NCBI GenBank assembly: GCA_002721445.1
Contig: PBKN01000002.1
Span: 2,629 to 53,296, forward strand
Source of the DNA: Chloroflexota bacterium
GTDB lineage: Bacteria > Chloroflexota > Dehalococcoidia > Lucifugimonadales > GCA-002723415
DNA length: 50,668 nt
Reading direction: 5' to 3'
Both the position numbers and the translations under genes were made by a program. How positions within the stretch are numbered: the first letter of the stretch is position 1; every line of letters begins with the position of its first letter. A model generated the notes under the pieces. It searched no databases and had not been told where the DNA came from. It was given only the letters and a program-made list of their open reading frames with translations. Below are positions 16,347 through 24,636 of this stretch, one piece after another.

Positions 16347-17093
16347 ATGATTTTAAAACATATTGAATTATATGAAAATAAAGGAATTGCAAAAATAATT
16401 TTAAAATTGCAAAATTTTGATTATATAATCAATGAGCAAATAATTAGAGAATTAGAAAAACTTTGTGAAATATTATCTTACGATGACAAGACTAAAGTAA
16501 TAGTAATTACCGGTGAAGAAGAACATTTTTGCATAGGCTCTAATTTACAAAATTCTTCATATTCTAATATGCGAATTTCTAATTCGATCGCTAAAATTAC
16601 AAAACCTGTTATAGCTTCAATAAATGGAGACGCGATAGACCAAGGACTAGAAATAGCACTAGCATGTGATATTAGAATTGCTTCAAAAAATGCAAGGTTT
16701 GGATTCGAATCTTTAAAAAATGATATCGCGCCTTGGGATGGAGGTACTCAACGTTTACCAAGAATAATTGGACTAGGTAGAGCTATGGATATGATTTTAA
16801 CATCTAATATTATTAATAGTAAAACTGCTATCAAATATGGACTTATAACAGAAAGTATTGAATTTAATGAATTAAATTCTTTTGTGTTTGATATCGCAAA
16901 TAACATCGCACAACTTGGTCCTATAGCTTGCAAATATGCTAAAGAAGCAATAATTTCTGGCTTGGATATGACAATTGATCAAGGGTTAAAATTAGAAGGA
17001 GATTTAAATTTTATCTTACAAACTTCTGCAGACAGATCTGAAGGCATTAGTAGCTTTATAAATAAAACTACACCTAATTACTACGGAAAATAA
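16347..17093 (+). CDS. Enoyl-CoA hydratase/isomerase-family protein, atypical active site
   Basis: A 248-aa crotonase-fold protein. The two oxyanion-hole stretches are seen as HFCIGSNL (about 69-76) and ASINGDAIDQGLEIALACDIRIAS (about 91-114), the latter supplying the Glu equivalent to rat hydratase E144. In the ungapped alignment around FGFESLKNDIAPWDGGTQRLPR the second catalytic Glu (rat E164) is Ser, with Glu one place earlier, so hydratase activity is uncertain. An isomerase, lyase or thioesterase role is possible. GTG at 16344 is an alternative start one codon earlier. It lies 33-36 nt after jag and 7 nt before a second crotonase gene. Confidence 0.83.
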   Translation: MILKHIELYENKGIAKIILKLQNFDYIINEQIIRELEKLCEILSYDDKTKVIVITGEEEHFCIGSNLQNSSYSNMRISNSIAKITKPVIASINGDAIDQGLEIALACDIRIASKNARFGFESLKNDIAPWDGGTQRLPRIIGLGRAMDMILTSNIINSKTAIKYGLITESIEFNELNSFVFDIANNIAQLGPIACKYAKEAIISGLDMTIDQGLKLEGDLNFILQTSADRSEGISSFINKTTPNYYGK

Positions 17094-17100
17094 ACTTAAA

Positions 17101-17811
17101 ATGACGATTATATATTCAAAATCAAACTTTGTTGCGCATATAAAATTAAACCGACCAGAAGTTATAAATGCATACAACACTCAAATGAGGGATGAATTAT
17201 ATGAAGCCTTATCTGCGGTAAAAGATGATGAAGAAATTAGAGTATTAATAATATCTGGGAATGGAGATAAAGGGTTTTGTGCAGGAGCAGACTTAACAGA
17301 ATTTGGTTCAACTCCTTCGCAAATAATTGCAAGATCTGTAAAATACGAAAGAGATATTTGGACACTAATGAATGAAATCAAACAACCTATAATTGCTGCA
17401 CTTCATGGATATGTTATAGGTTCTGGCTTAGAAATAGCATGCTTTAGCGACATTAGAATTGCTGCCAATGATACAATTTTCAAAATGCCTGAATTGAGTT
17501 TATCATTGATTCCTGCAGCCGGAGGAACCCAAACGTTAAGTAGAATATTGAATTATTCTCAATCTTTAAATATTATCTTATCTAACAAAAGTATTTCAGC
17601 AACAAAAGCTAAAGATATTGGCCTAGTAAAAACAATAGTTCAAAAGAAAAATTTAACTAGTTATGTAGACAAACTTGCAAAACAATTATCAAAAATAAAT
17701 CCAAATTCTATACATATAGCTAAAAACCTAATTAAATCTAGCAAAGATTATTCTTCACACTATCTAACGCAAATAGAAAAAAATCTTTTAAAAAACTCTA
17801 AAGTCTCATAA
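17101..17811 (+). CDS. Enoyl-CoA hydratase/isomerase-family protein
   Basis: A 236-aa crotonase-fold enzyme. It has GFCAGADLTEFG (about 60-71) for the first part of the oxyanion hole and HGYVIGSGLEIACFSDIRIA (about 101-120) for the second, and keeps both catalytic glutamates (LEIACFSD and KMPELSLSLIPAAGGTQTL). This is what a true enoyl-CoA hydratase needs, although 2-oxo or dienoyl substrates cannot be excluded. The C-terminal helix is short. It pairs with the preceding atypical crotonase (7-nt gap) and is followed 66 nt later by an acyl-CoA synthetase, suggesting a fatty or aromatic acid degradation module. Confidence 0.9.
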   Translation: MTIIYSKSNFVAHIKLNRPEVINAYNTQMRDELYEALSAVKDDEEIRVLIISGNGDKGFCAGADLTEFGSTPSQIIARSVKYERDIWTLMNEIKQPIIAALHGYVIGSGLEIACFSDIRIAANDTIFKMPELSLSLIPAAGGTQTLSRILNYSQSLNIILSNKSISATKAKDIGLVKTIVQKKNLTSYVDKLAKQLSKINPNSIHIAKNLIKSSKDYSSHYLTQIEKNLLKNSKVS

Positions 17812-17824
17812 TTACAAATACACC

Positions 17825-17852
17825 TTGCAAATACATGATACAATCATATTTT
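17825..17852 (+). promoter_or_regulatory. Candidate promoter for the acyl-CoA synthetase gene
   Basis: TTGCAA (17825-17830) and TATTTT (17847-17852) with a 16-nt spacer lie in the 66-nt gap before the gene. Moderate match only. Confidence 0.3.
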
Positions 17853-17877
17853 TTAAATTAATAACCAATCAAATTAA

Positions 17878-19440
17878 ATGAATACTACAGAATTTTTATT
17901 ATTACCAAAGGAAATCACTCCTGACAGAACTGCAATTATATATAACGATATAAGATTAAGTTTTAATGAATTAAACATAAAATCAAATAAATTAGCAAAC
18001 TTTTTTTTAAAATCAAAAGTTGCACCTGGAGATCGAATTGCTATACTACAAGTAAATTGTAATGAAATAATTGAGTCCTATTTTGCAACTTCAAAAGTAG
18101 ATGCTATATATGTCCCATTAAACTTCAGATCGAAAAAACAAGAAATACTTCATTTAATCAATGACTCATCTCCAAAAATACTACTAGTAGGGAAAAGATA
18201 TATTGGCTTAATTAATTCTTTAAAAAAAGAATTAAAGTCAGTAACTCATTTTATTTCACTAGAATCTGAAGAGGACGGCTGGTTAAATTATAATTCAATA
18301 CTAAAAAATTCTGAATCGCAAACTATAAATCCAAAACATGACGAATCTGATACTAATTTGTTAATTTATACAGCTGGAACGACTGGTAAATCTAAAGGCG
18401 TAATGTTAAGCCATAATAGTTTTTCTTCGTTCATATTAAATCAAGTTGACCCAGTAGACCCTGAAATAAATGAAAGTAATATACTAACTGTTCCATTATT
18501 CCATATTGCGGGAATACAAAGTATGCTTTCTGCAATATATGCAGGAAGAACATTAATAATACAATCTCAATTTGATGCCAAAGAATGGCTGGTATTAGCA
18601 GAAAAAGAAAATGCAAACAGAGCAATGATGGTACCAACCATGTTAAAAATGATATTAGATCACCCTGATTTTAAAAAACACAACTTACAAAATCTTAAAA
18701 TTATTACTTATGGTGCGGCACCCATGCCTAAAACAATAATTCAAGATGCTATTAAAAAACTACCTTGGATGAAATTTATTAATGCATTTGGACAGACAGA
18801 AACAGCTGCAACAATTACTATGCTACCCCCTGATGATCATATCTTAGAATCTGACTCTGCAGAAGAATTAAAAATAAAACAAAAAAGACTTACATCTATT
18901 GGGAAACCATTAAATGATATTGAAGTAAAAATAGTTGATGCATTTGGGGAAAATGTACAAATTGGTGAAGTCGGCGAAATTGTAGCAAAAGGTGAAAGAT
19001 TGATGAAAGGCTATTGGAATAGAGATAAAGAAAGTAGCCAAGTATTAAAAAATGGATGGCTCTATACTGGAGATTTAGGTTATTTCGATAAAGATGGATA
19101 CATTTTCTTATCTGGAAGAAGTAAGGACATAATTAAAAGAGGTGGCGAAATGATTGCCCCTAGCGAAGTTGAAGAAATAATAAGATCTATTCCAGGTGTT
19201 GAAGATGTGGCAGTAATTGGCATTCCTGACACAGTTTGGGGAGAAAAAATTATTGCCATAGTAGTTCCAAAAAATACTTCTTCTGTTAATGATGAAAAAA
19301 TAATCGAATATTGCCATGACCATTTATCAAGCTTTAAAAAACCTGAAAAAGTAATTTTTGAAAATAATTTACCAACTAATCCGCTAGGTAAAGTTTTGAA
19401 AAATCTTTTGCGAGATAAATATAGTAAATTTAAATCATGA
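17878..19440 (+). CDS. AMP-forming acyl-CoA synthetase (ANL superfamily)
   Basis: A 520-aa adenylate-forming ligase that activates a carboxylic acid with ATP and CoA. Core motifs: A3 LLIYTAGTTGKSKGVMLSH (about 162-180, with Ser in place of the usual Pro in TGxPKG), A5 NAFGQTETA (about 302-310), A7 YTGDLGYFD (about 396-404), A8 GRSKDIIKRGGEMIAPSEVE (about 412-431), and A10 PTNPLGKVLKN with the catalytic Lys near residue 509. Medium- or long-chain fatty or aryl acids are all possible. It converges with serS, and their coding ends overlap by 6 nt. It probably acts with the two crotonase genes just upstream. Confidence 0.92.
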   Translation: MNTTEFLLLPKEITPDRTAIIYNDIRLSFNELNIKSNKLANFFLKSKVAPGDRIAILQVNCNEIIESYFATSKVDAIYVPLNFRSKKQEILHLINDSSPKILLVGKRYIGLINSLKKELKSVTHFISLESEEDGWLNYNSILKNSESQTINPKHDESDTNLLIYTAGTTGKSKGVMLSHNSFSSFILNQVDPVDPEINESNILTVPLFHIAGIQSMLSAIYAGRTLIIQSQFDAKEWLVLAEKENANRAMMVPTMLKMILDHPDFKKHNLQNLKIITYGAAPMPKTIIQDAIKKLPWMKFINAFGQTETAATITMLPPDDHILESDSAEELKIKQKRLTSIGKPLNDIEVKIVDAFGENVQIGEVGEIVAKGERLMKGYWNRDKESSQVLKNGWLYTGDLGYFDKDGYIFLSGRSKDIIKRGGEMIAPSEVEEIIRSIPGVEDVAVIGIPDTVWGEKIIAIVVPKNTSSVNDEKIIEYCHDHLSSFKKPEKVIFENNLPTNPLGKVLKNLLRDKYSKFKS

Positions 19441-20694
19441 AATCTGATTAAATCCTGTATATGGCTTAAGAACTTCTGGTATTTCTATTGAACCATCTTC
19501 TTTTTGGTAATTTTCTAAAATTGCTATCATTACACGTGGTAAAGCAAGCCCTGAGCCATTTAATGTATGAACAAAATCAGATGTTTTTTTCCTTGCACTA
19601 CGATATTTTATTGAACTACGCCTTGATTGAAAATCAGTACAATTTGAACAAGAACTAACCTCTAACCATTCTTCACTACCTGGTGCCCACATTTCAATAT
19701 CATAAGACCTTGAAGAACCAAATCCTAAATCTCCAGTGCAAATCTCAATAACTCTATAAGGTATTCCTAATCTTAAACATACTTCTGTCGCATGTTTTAA
19801 TAATAAGTCTAGTTCAAAGTCAGAATTTTCTTGTTGAACTAATTTATACATTTCAATTTTATCAAATTGGTGTACTCTTTTTATGCCTCTGGAATCTCTG
19901 CCAGCTGCTACTTTTTCTCTTCTAAAACATAAACTATGTGCTACATAGTTTATGGGTAAATCTTCTTCTTTTAGAATCTCATTTTTATGCATGCTAGTTA
20001 AAGGAACTTCAGCTGTAGGTATTAACCAAAAATCATCTTCTTCATCAAAATACATGTTATTAGAAAATTTTGGCAATTGACCACTTCCAATGGCTGTTTC
20101 AGTATTAACAATATTGGGTACATATATTTCTTCATAACCATGTTCCTTGATATGTAAATCTAACATCCAAGAAATTAATGCTCTCTGCAACATAGCCCCT
20201 TGGCCTTTTAAAACAAAAAACCTTGTACCAGAAATTTTCACAGCTCTTTTAAAATCAATAATCCCTAATTCTTCTCCAATTTCCCAATGTGGCTTAATTG
20301 AAAAAGAAGGTTCAAGTATATCTCCATATTGACGAAGTATTACATTTTCTGAATCATCGATACCTAATGGAACTTTATCTTGAGGGATATTAGGAATTTT
20401 AAGCATAATTTTATTTATTTTATTATTTATATCTTTAATTGCATCTTCTAATTTTTTAATATCTTGACCTAAGCTTCTCATAGAATCAATTAATTGTTGA
20501 GGTTTATCTTTTAAAACAGACAATTCTTTGCTGCCTTTATTTCTCTTATTACGTAAATCATCAGCCTCAACAATCATAGATCGCCTCTCTTGATCTAGTT
20601 TTATAACCTGATCAAGGTCTAAAGACTCACCTCTTTTAGAAAGAGCCTCGCGAATAATTTCGGGCTTATTCCTTAATAAATCTATATCAATCAA
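19435..20694 (-). CDS. serS: Serine--tRNA ligase
   Basis: A 419-aa class II synthetase that charges tRNA-Ser (and tRNA-Sec if present). The N-terminal antiparallel coiled coil (about 30-100) binds the long variable arm. Then come TAEVPLTSMHKNEIL (about 224-238), motif 2 in CFRREKVAAGRDSRGIKRVHQF (about 257-278), the LEVSSCSNCTDFQSRRS stretch, and motif 3 in LNGSGLALPRVMIAILENYQ. The start is TTG at 20694, supported by AGGTGA 5-6 nt upstream on the coding strand. It overlaps the end of the acyl-CoA synthetase by 6 nt. Confidence 0.97.
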   Translation of the reverse strand: MIDIDLLRNKPEIIREALSKRGESLDLDQVIKLDQERRSMIVEADDLRNKRNKGSKELSVLKDKPQQLIDSMRSLGQDIKKLEDAIKDINNKINKIMLKIPNIPQDKVPLGIDDSENVILRQYGDILEPSFSIKPHWEIGEELGIIDFKRAVKISGTRFFVLKGQGAMLQRALISWMLDLHIKEHGYEEIYVPNIVNTETAIGSGQLPKFSNNMYFDEEDDFWLIPTAEVPLTSMHKNEILKEEDLPINYVAHSLCFRREKVAAGRDSRGIKRVHQFDKIEMYKLVQQENSDFELDLLLKHATEVCLRLGIPYRVIEICTGDLGFGSSRSYDIEMWAPGSEEWLEVSSCSNCTDFQSRRSSIKYRSARKKTSDFVHTLNGSGLALPRVMIAILENYQKEDGSIEIPEVLKPYTGFNQIS

Positions 20695-20758
20695 TTATTT
20701 CACCTAAATAAAATTTGTATTTATATGATAACTCATATTTCAAAAAAATATTATCCTC

Positions 20759-20787
20759 TTGACCTTATTCATAATACTGCTTATTCT
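20759..20787 (+). promoter_or_regulatory. Candidate sigma70 promoter for the fatty-acid operon
   Basis: TTGACC (20759-20764), a 17-nt spacer and TATTCT (20782-20787) lie 45 nt before the first gene. It is the only well-formed promoter seen before the six same-strand genes that include plsX and fabG. Confidence 0.5.
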
Positions 20788-20831
20788 AATCCACATATTA
20801 ATCAATAACAAATCATTAAAATAATTTAAAA

Positions 20832-21197
20832 ATGCCTCAAACTGATGTAATTGTATATAAATACTCTGAAGACTTAGTGAATATACCAAGAGCACATTTA
20901 GCTCTAGAATTAAAACAAGATTATAATAGTGTTAAATTATTACATAATGAGAATTTATTAATTGAATGTCCAATTAATTTAAACGGTATGACTGCAGCTA
21001 CATTTATGGCTCAGGCTTTAGGAATAGATGTCCCGCCACTGAATAAATCTAATAAGGCTAGAGTATCAACCGGTGTTTTGTTTCGCGTAATGGCAATATC
21101 AAATCTAGATTATTCTAATAAAGAATCTTTTATAATCCTTGAAAGGCTTTTATCTGAGGCTAAAGACCAGCTTGGCGGCAGCAGTGATTTAACATAA
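20832..21197 (+). CDS. Protein of unknown function, first gene of the plsX-fabG operon
   Basis: A 121-aa, probably soluble protein that I do not recognise. It begins MPQTDVIVYKYSEDLVN and has a mixed alpha/beta look: LLHNENLLIECPINLNGMT, then GVLFRVMAIS and a C-terminal helix LERLLSEAKDQLGG. There are no cysteine clusters, signal peptide or membrane segment (the one Cys is in IECPI). No clear ribosome site precedes the ATG, as expected for a short leader after the promoter at 20759-20787. It is 16 nt before the first hotdog gene and in the position where many Firmicutes carry rpmF or fapR next to plsX, but it resembles neither. Its context suggests a role in lipid synthesis or its control. 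Confidence 0.65.
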   Translation: MPQTDVIVYKYSEDLVNIPRAHLALELKQDYNSVKLLHNENLLIECPINLNGMTAATFMAQALGIDVPPLNKSNKARVSTGVLFRVMAISNLDYSNKESFIILERLLSEAKDQLGGSSDLT

Positions 21198-21213
21198 CAT
21201 TAAATAAGAAAAG

Positions 21214-21648
21214 TTGAACGAAATTAAATTTATGACTGATAGATATTCAAATATAAAAACTGGAACTGAAATTTCAAAAGAATCTTTAATAATAGATTCA
21301 AATATAATTAATAATTACCTGAATGCTATAAACGATTCTAGTAGAGTTGAATTAAATGAATTAGAAAAAAATTTCATTCCGCCAATGTGTATTGCAGCAT
21401 TGAGCTTACGCGGCGTAATAAATAAGCTAAAAATTCCTGGAGGAACTATTCATACCACTCAAGAACTTGAATTTACGAATAGTGCTAAAACAGGAGAAAA
21501 ATTAGAATGCATAGCAAAGTTAATTCTCAATTCAATACGAGGAGATTGGCGTTTTCTAACAATTGGTATAAATGTAACTAATAAAGAAGGCAAAAATATT
21601 ATGTATGGCAAAAGTAATATAATGCTGCCGCATAATGATAAAGAGTAA
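21214..21648 (+). CDS. Hotdog-fold dehydratase subunit (FAS1-like/MaoC N-domain type)
   Basis: A 144-aa protein resembling the non-catalytic hotdog half of two-part MaoC/HadA-type dehydratases. Features are KTGTEISKESLIIDSNIINNYLNAIND at the start and IPPMCIAALSLRGVINKLKIPGGTIHTTQELEFTNSAKTGEKLEC in the middle, which match the substrate-tunnel helix and first long strand of such proteins; the GDxNPxH catalytic motif is missing. TTG at 21214 is used here; ATG at 21232 is an equally possible start. The next gene has the catalytic motif and adjoins this one, so the two probably form a heterodimer. Confidence in the fold is moderate. Confidence 0.7.
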   Translation: MNEIKFMTDRYSNIKTGTEISKESLIIDSNIINNYLNAINDSSRVELNELEKNFIPPMCIAALSLRGVINKLKIPGGTIHTTQELEFTNSAKTGEKLECIAKLILNSIRGDWRFLTIGINVTNKEGKNIMYGKSNIMLPHNDKE

Positions 21649-21652
21649 ATAT

Positions 21653-22057
21653 ATGAAAGAAAATGATCAACTTATCAAAGTGATAAAATATATCACTAAA
21701 GAAAAAATAATCGAATATGCTAATGCTTCAGGGGATTTTAACCCGATTCACATCGACAAAGATTTTGCTAAAAATTCTCAATTTGGACAAATTATTGCAC
21801 ACGGAATGATGATTGCAGCATCAATATCTGAAATGATGACACTAAATTTCAAAAATGACTGGATAGAATCTGGAAAATTAAAATTAAAATTCAAATCTCC
21901 TGTTTTCGATAAAGAAAAAATAATCACATCTGGAGAAATAAATAAAATAAAAATTTTAGGGACAAAAAAAGAAATAACAAGTTCCGTATTTGTAAAAAAA
22001 GAATCTGGGGAAGTTGTAATCTCTGGAACTGCATCAGTAATACAAAATATCAATTAA
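21653..22057 (+). CDS. MaoC-type (R)-specific enoyl-thioester dehydratase, catalytic subunit
   Basis: A 134-aa single-hotdog dehydratase. The catalytic Asp and His occur in the classic ASGDFNPIHIDKDFA (about 25-39), followed by FGQIIAHGMM, the hotdog helix signature of MaoC and HadB proteins. Such enzymes interconvert (R)-3-hydroxyacyl and trans-2-enoyl thioesters. The ATG at 21653 has AAAGAG upstream; an ATG at 21635 would overlap the previous gene by 14 nt. With its partner it sits right before plsX and fabG and no fabZ is present, so it may dehydrate 3-hydroxyacyl-ACP in fatty acid synthesis, as HadAB/HadBC do in mycobacteria. That role is inferred. Confidence 0.85.
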   Translation: MKENDQLIKVIKYITKEKIIEYANASGDFNPIHIDKDFAKNSQFGQIIAHGMMIAASISEMMTLNFKNDWIESGKLKLKFKSPVFDKEKIITSGEINKIKILGTKKEITSSVFVKKESGEVVISGTASVIQNIN

Positions 22058-22095
22058 ATATTTATATATATAAAAAATAAGTGTATACTAATTTC

Positions 22096-23115
22096 ATGAA
22101 TACAAGTAATAAAAAACAAGCCACAAACCAAGTAACCATTGCTCTAGATGCAATGGGCGGGGATCATGGGCCTTCAGAAACTGTAAAAGCAGCTATAGAA
22201 TCTATAGGAAATGACTCAAGTCTAAATATAGCTTTAGTAGGGGACATTGAAGAAATTAGTGATGAATTAAAAAAATACCCTACCAATAGTCAAATACAGA
22301 TTATTCCTTCTAAAGGATACATAAAAGAATCAGAATCTCCAATTTTAGCATTGAAAAAAAACCCAGAAGCCTCCATTGCTATTGCAACAATGCTTGTAAA
22401 ATCACAAAAAGCTGATGCACTAGTATCAATGGGCTCAACAGGAGCATCTATGGCTACTGCAGCTCATATATTGGGATTAGTCGATGGATTTGAGCGACCT
22501 GCTCTTGGGGGACCAATACTAGGCATAGCGCCACAAACAATATTTATCGATCTAGGAGCTAATGTGGACTGCAGGCCTATGCAATTGTTTACTTTTGGAA
22601 TAATCGGAAGCGTATTTGCTCAACAATTTTGGAAAATTAAAAACCCTAAAGTTGGATTACTGAGTGTAGGGACTGAAAATAGTAAAGGTAATAGACAAAT
22701 TAAAGAAACTGCGGAATTATTAAAAAATTCTAAATTAAATTTTATAGGAAATGTTGAACCAACTGATTTGCCAAAAAACGTTGCCGAAGTAGTAATATGT
22801 GATGGATTTGTTGGTAATATATTAATGAAATTAGTTGAATCTCTAGGACATTCTATACCTACACATTTAGAACCACTTTTAAAATCTAAGCTTCCTAATG
22901 ATGATGTAATTGAAATACAAAATAAAATTTACTCTTTAAATACTCCTGCTGAGACTTTCGGAGGAGGACCGCTTTTTGGAGTTAACGGGTTAAGCATTGT
23001 GGGACATGGAAGAGCGCAGGCTTCAGCCATTGCGAGGGCAATAAACACAGCAAAAACATTGGCAAATGAGAAATTCATAGATAATCTAAATAAAACACTT
23101 AAAGAGATTAAATAA
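22096..23115 (+). CDS. plsX: Phosphate acyltransferase PlsX
   Basis: PlsX converts acyl-ACP to acyl-phosphate for the PlsY step of phospholipid synthesis at the membrane surface. The protein is 339 aa from the ATG at 22096; a GTG at 22081 would add five residues and neither has a clear ribosome site. Motifs: IALDAMGGDHGPSETVKAA at the N-terminus, ALVSMGSTGASMATAA (about 101-116), FIDLGANVDCRP, and GGGPLFGVNGLSIVGHG at the C-terminus. It is followed by fabG after one base, a common plsX-fab arrangement. fabD and acpP, usually next, are not here. Confidence 0.95.
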   Translation: MNTSNKKQATNQVTIALDAMGGDHGPSETVKAAIESIGNDSSLNIALVGDIEEISDELKKYPTNSQIQIIPSKGYIKESESPILALKKNPEASIAIATMLVKSQKADALVSMGSTGASMATAAHILGLVDGFERPALGGPILGIAPQTIFIDLGANVDCRPMQLFTFGIIGSVFAQQFWKIKNPKVGLLSVGTENSKGNRQIKETAELLKNSKLNFIGNVEPTDLPKNVAEVVICDGFVGNILMKLVESLGHSIPTHLEPLLKSKLPNDDVIEIQNKIYSLNTPAETFGGGPLFGVNGLSIVGHGRAQASAIARAINTAKTLANEKFIDNLNKTLKEIK

Positions 23116-23116
23116 T

Positions 23117-23869
23117 ATGAAAGAAAATGCACAAAAAGAAAAAATTGCTTTGGTTACAGGAGCTTCAAAAGGTATAGGTAAAGCAATAACTTTAAAATTA
23201 GCATCTATGGGAATAAAGGTAGCAATAAATTATAATTCTTCAAAAGATGATGCAAAAGAAACTGCTGATAAAATTATTGCTAATGGAGGATCTGCAATCA
23301 TACTTAAAGCTGATGTGTCTAATTATGATGAAGTGCAAGAAATAATTAAAGAAGTAGATTCTACTTGGGGTCCCATTGACATACTGGTAAATAATGCAGG
23401 AATAATAAGCGACAATTTATTAGTTAGAATGTCTATTGAAGAATGGACCAAAGTTATTAACACTAATCTCAATGGAACATTTTACTGTACTAGATCAGTA
23501 TTAAGAAACATGTTGAAAAATCGTTGGGGAAGAATAATAAATATTGGTTCAGTAGTAGGTTTGCGAGGAAACATAGGCCAGACAAATTATGCTGCTTCAA
23601 AAGCAGCAATTATAGGATTTACTAAAGCTTTGGCAAAAGAAGTTGCTGCACGTAATATTACTGTAAATACTGTGACACCTGGATATATTAATACTGAAAC
23701 AGTAGATATCCTGCCTCAAAAATTAAAAGATCATATACTCACTCATATTCCTCAACAACAATTTGGCGAGAAAGAAGACATAGCTCACATTGTAGGATTT
23801 CTAGCAAGTCAAGAATCAAACTATATAACTGGTCAAACTATTAGTGTAGATGGAGGACTAGCTATCTAA
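23117..23869 (+). CDS. fabG: 3-oxoacyl-[acyl-carrier-protein] reductase
   Basis: A 250-aa short-chain dehydrogenase that reduces 3-oxoacyl-ACP with NADPH. It has the cofactor motif LVTGASKGIGKAI (about 12-24), NNAG (about 91-94), catalytic Ser in NIGSVVG, and YAASK (Tyr about 157, Lys about 161), then the FabG-like PGYINTET and SQESNYITGQTISVDGGLAI. FabG rather than another SDR is supported by direct linkage to plsX (1-nt gap) and the 250-residue length. Its last codons are part of a 24-nt perfect palindrome that runs into the gap before the next gene. Confidence 0.92.
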   Translation: MKENAQKEKIALVTGASKGIGKAITLKLASMGIKVAINYNSSKDDAKETADKIIANGGSAIILKADVSNYDEVQEIIKEVDSTWGPIDILVNNAGIISDNLLVRMSIEEWTKVINTNLNGTFYCTRSVLRNMLKNRWGRIINIGSVVGLRGNIGQTNYAASKAAIIGFTKALAKEVAARNITVNTVTPGYINTETVDILPQKLKDHILTHIPQQQFGEKEDIAHIVGFLASQESNYITGQTISVDGGLAI

Positions 23870-23882
23870 ATTTAGATAGCTA
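23859..23882. repeat. 24-nt perfect palindrome at the fabG stop codon
   Basis: TAGCTATCTAAA followed by its exact reverse complement TTTAGATAGCTA covers the last fabG codons and stop and part of the 20-nt gap before the FabL-like gene. It can form a hairpin without a set loop, or bind a dimeric protein. It has only a weak T-rich tail (TTAATTTA), so partial termination, mRNA protection or an operator are all possible. Confidence 0.6.
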
Positions 23883-23889
23883 TTAATTT

Positions 23890-24636
23890 ATGTCTTTTAA
23901 AAACAAAGTAGTATTAATTACTGGGGGCAGCCGGGGAATAGGCAAGCAAATTGCATTAAATTTCGCACAACAAGGTTCCAATATTGCATTCAGCTATTTA
24001 AAGGACCACAAAGCAGCAAGAGATACTGAACAAGAAATACTTGAACTAGGAGTAGACTGTTTAAAAATTAAAGCTCATTTAGGAAATATAGAGAAAATTA
24101 ACTCTATGTTTAAAGATATAAAATCCAAATTTGGCAAACTTGATATTTTAATAAATAATGCTGCTTCAGGTATTCATAAAAAAGCAGAAGAACTTTCAGA
24201 AAAACACTGGGACTGGACTATGAATATTAATGCTAGAGCCCCTTGGCTATGTGCCATAGAAGCTTCTAAAATAATGCCAAAAGGAAGTAAAATAATTAAC
24301 ATTACAAGTCAGGGTTCTCAAAAAGTCTTGCCTTATTATTTCTCAGTAGGAACTTCAAAAGCTGCCTTAGAAGCTATGACAAGATACCTCGCTGTAGAAT
24401 TAAGCTATAAGGATATTTCTGTTAATGCTGTTTCTGGAGGTTATGTTTATACTGGAGCATTAGAACACTTCCCAAATAAAGATGAAATGATTTCAGCTTC
24501 AAAAAATAATTTATCTGACAGGCCTATCGAAGGAACTGATATTGCAAAAGTAGTAAGTTTTTTATGTACCAAAGATGCAGAAATGATAAGAGGCCAAGTG
24601 ATTATAGTTGATGGGGGCTATTCTCTAAATGTGTGA
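23890..24636 (+). CDS. fabL: FabL-like NADPH-dependent enoyl-ACP reductase
   Basis: A 248-aa SDR protein with strong likeness to Bacillus subtilis FabL. Shared stretches are INNAASGIHKKAEELSEKHWDWTMNINA (FabL: NNAASG...THWDWTMNINA), SVGTSKAALEAMTRYLAVELS, VNAVSGG, ALEHFPN and MIRGQVIIVDGGYSL at the end. The FabL/FabI-type active site Y-x6-K is present (Y150, K157) rather than the FabG Y-x3-K. It would perform the last reduction of each fatty acid elongation round. It follows fabG by 20 nt. Its 3' end overlaps the ygfZ-like gene on the other strand by 35 nt. A second enoyl reductase (FabI-like) lies at 26111. Confidence 0.85.
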   Translation: MSFKNKVVLITGGSRGIGKQIALNFAQQGSNIAFSYLKDHKAARDTEQEILELGVDCLKIKAHLGNIEKINSMFKDIKSKFGKLDILINNAASGIHKKAEELSEKHWDWTMNINARAPWLCAIEASKIMPKGSKIINITSQGSQKVLPYYFSVGTSKAALEAMTRYLAVELSYKDISVNAVSGGYVYTGALEHFPNKDEMISASKNNLSDRPIEGTDIAKVVSFLCTKDAEMIRGQVIIVDGGYSLNV

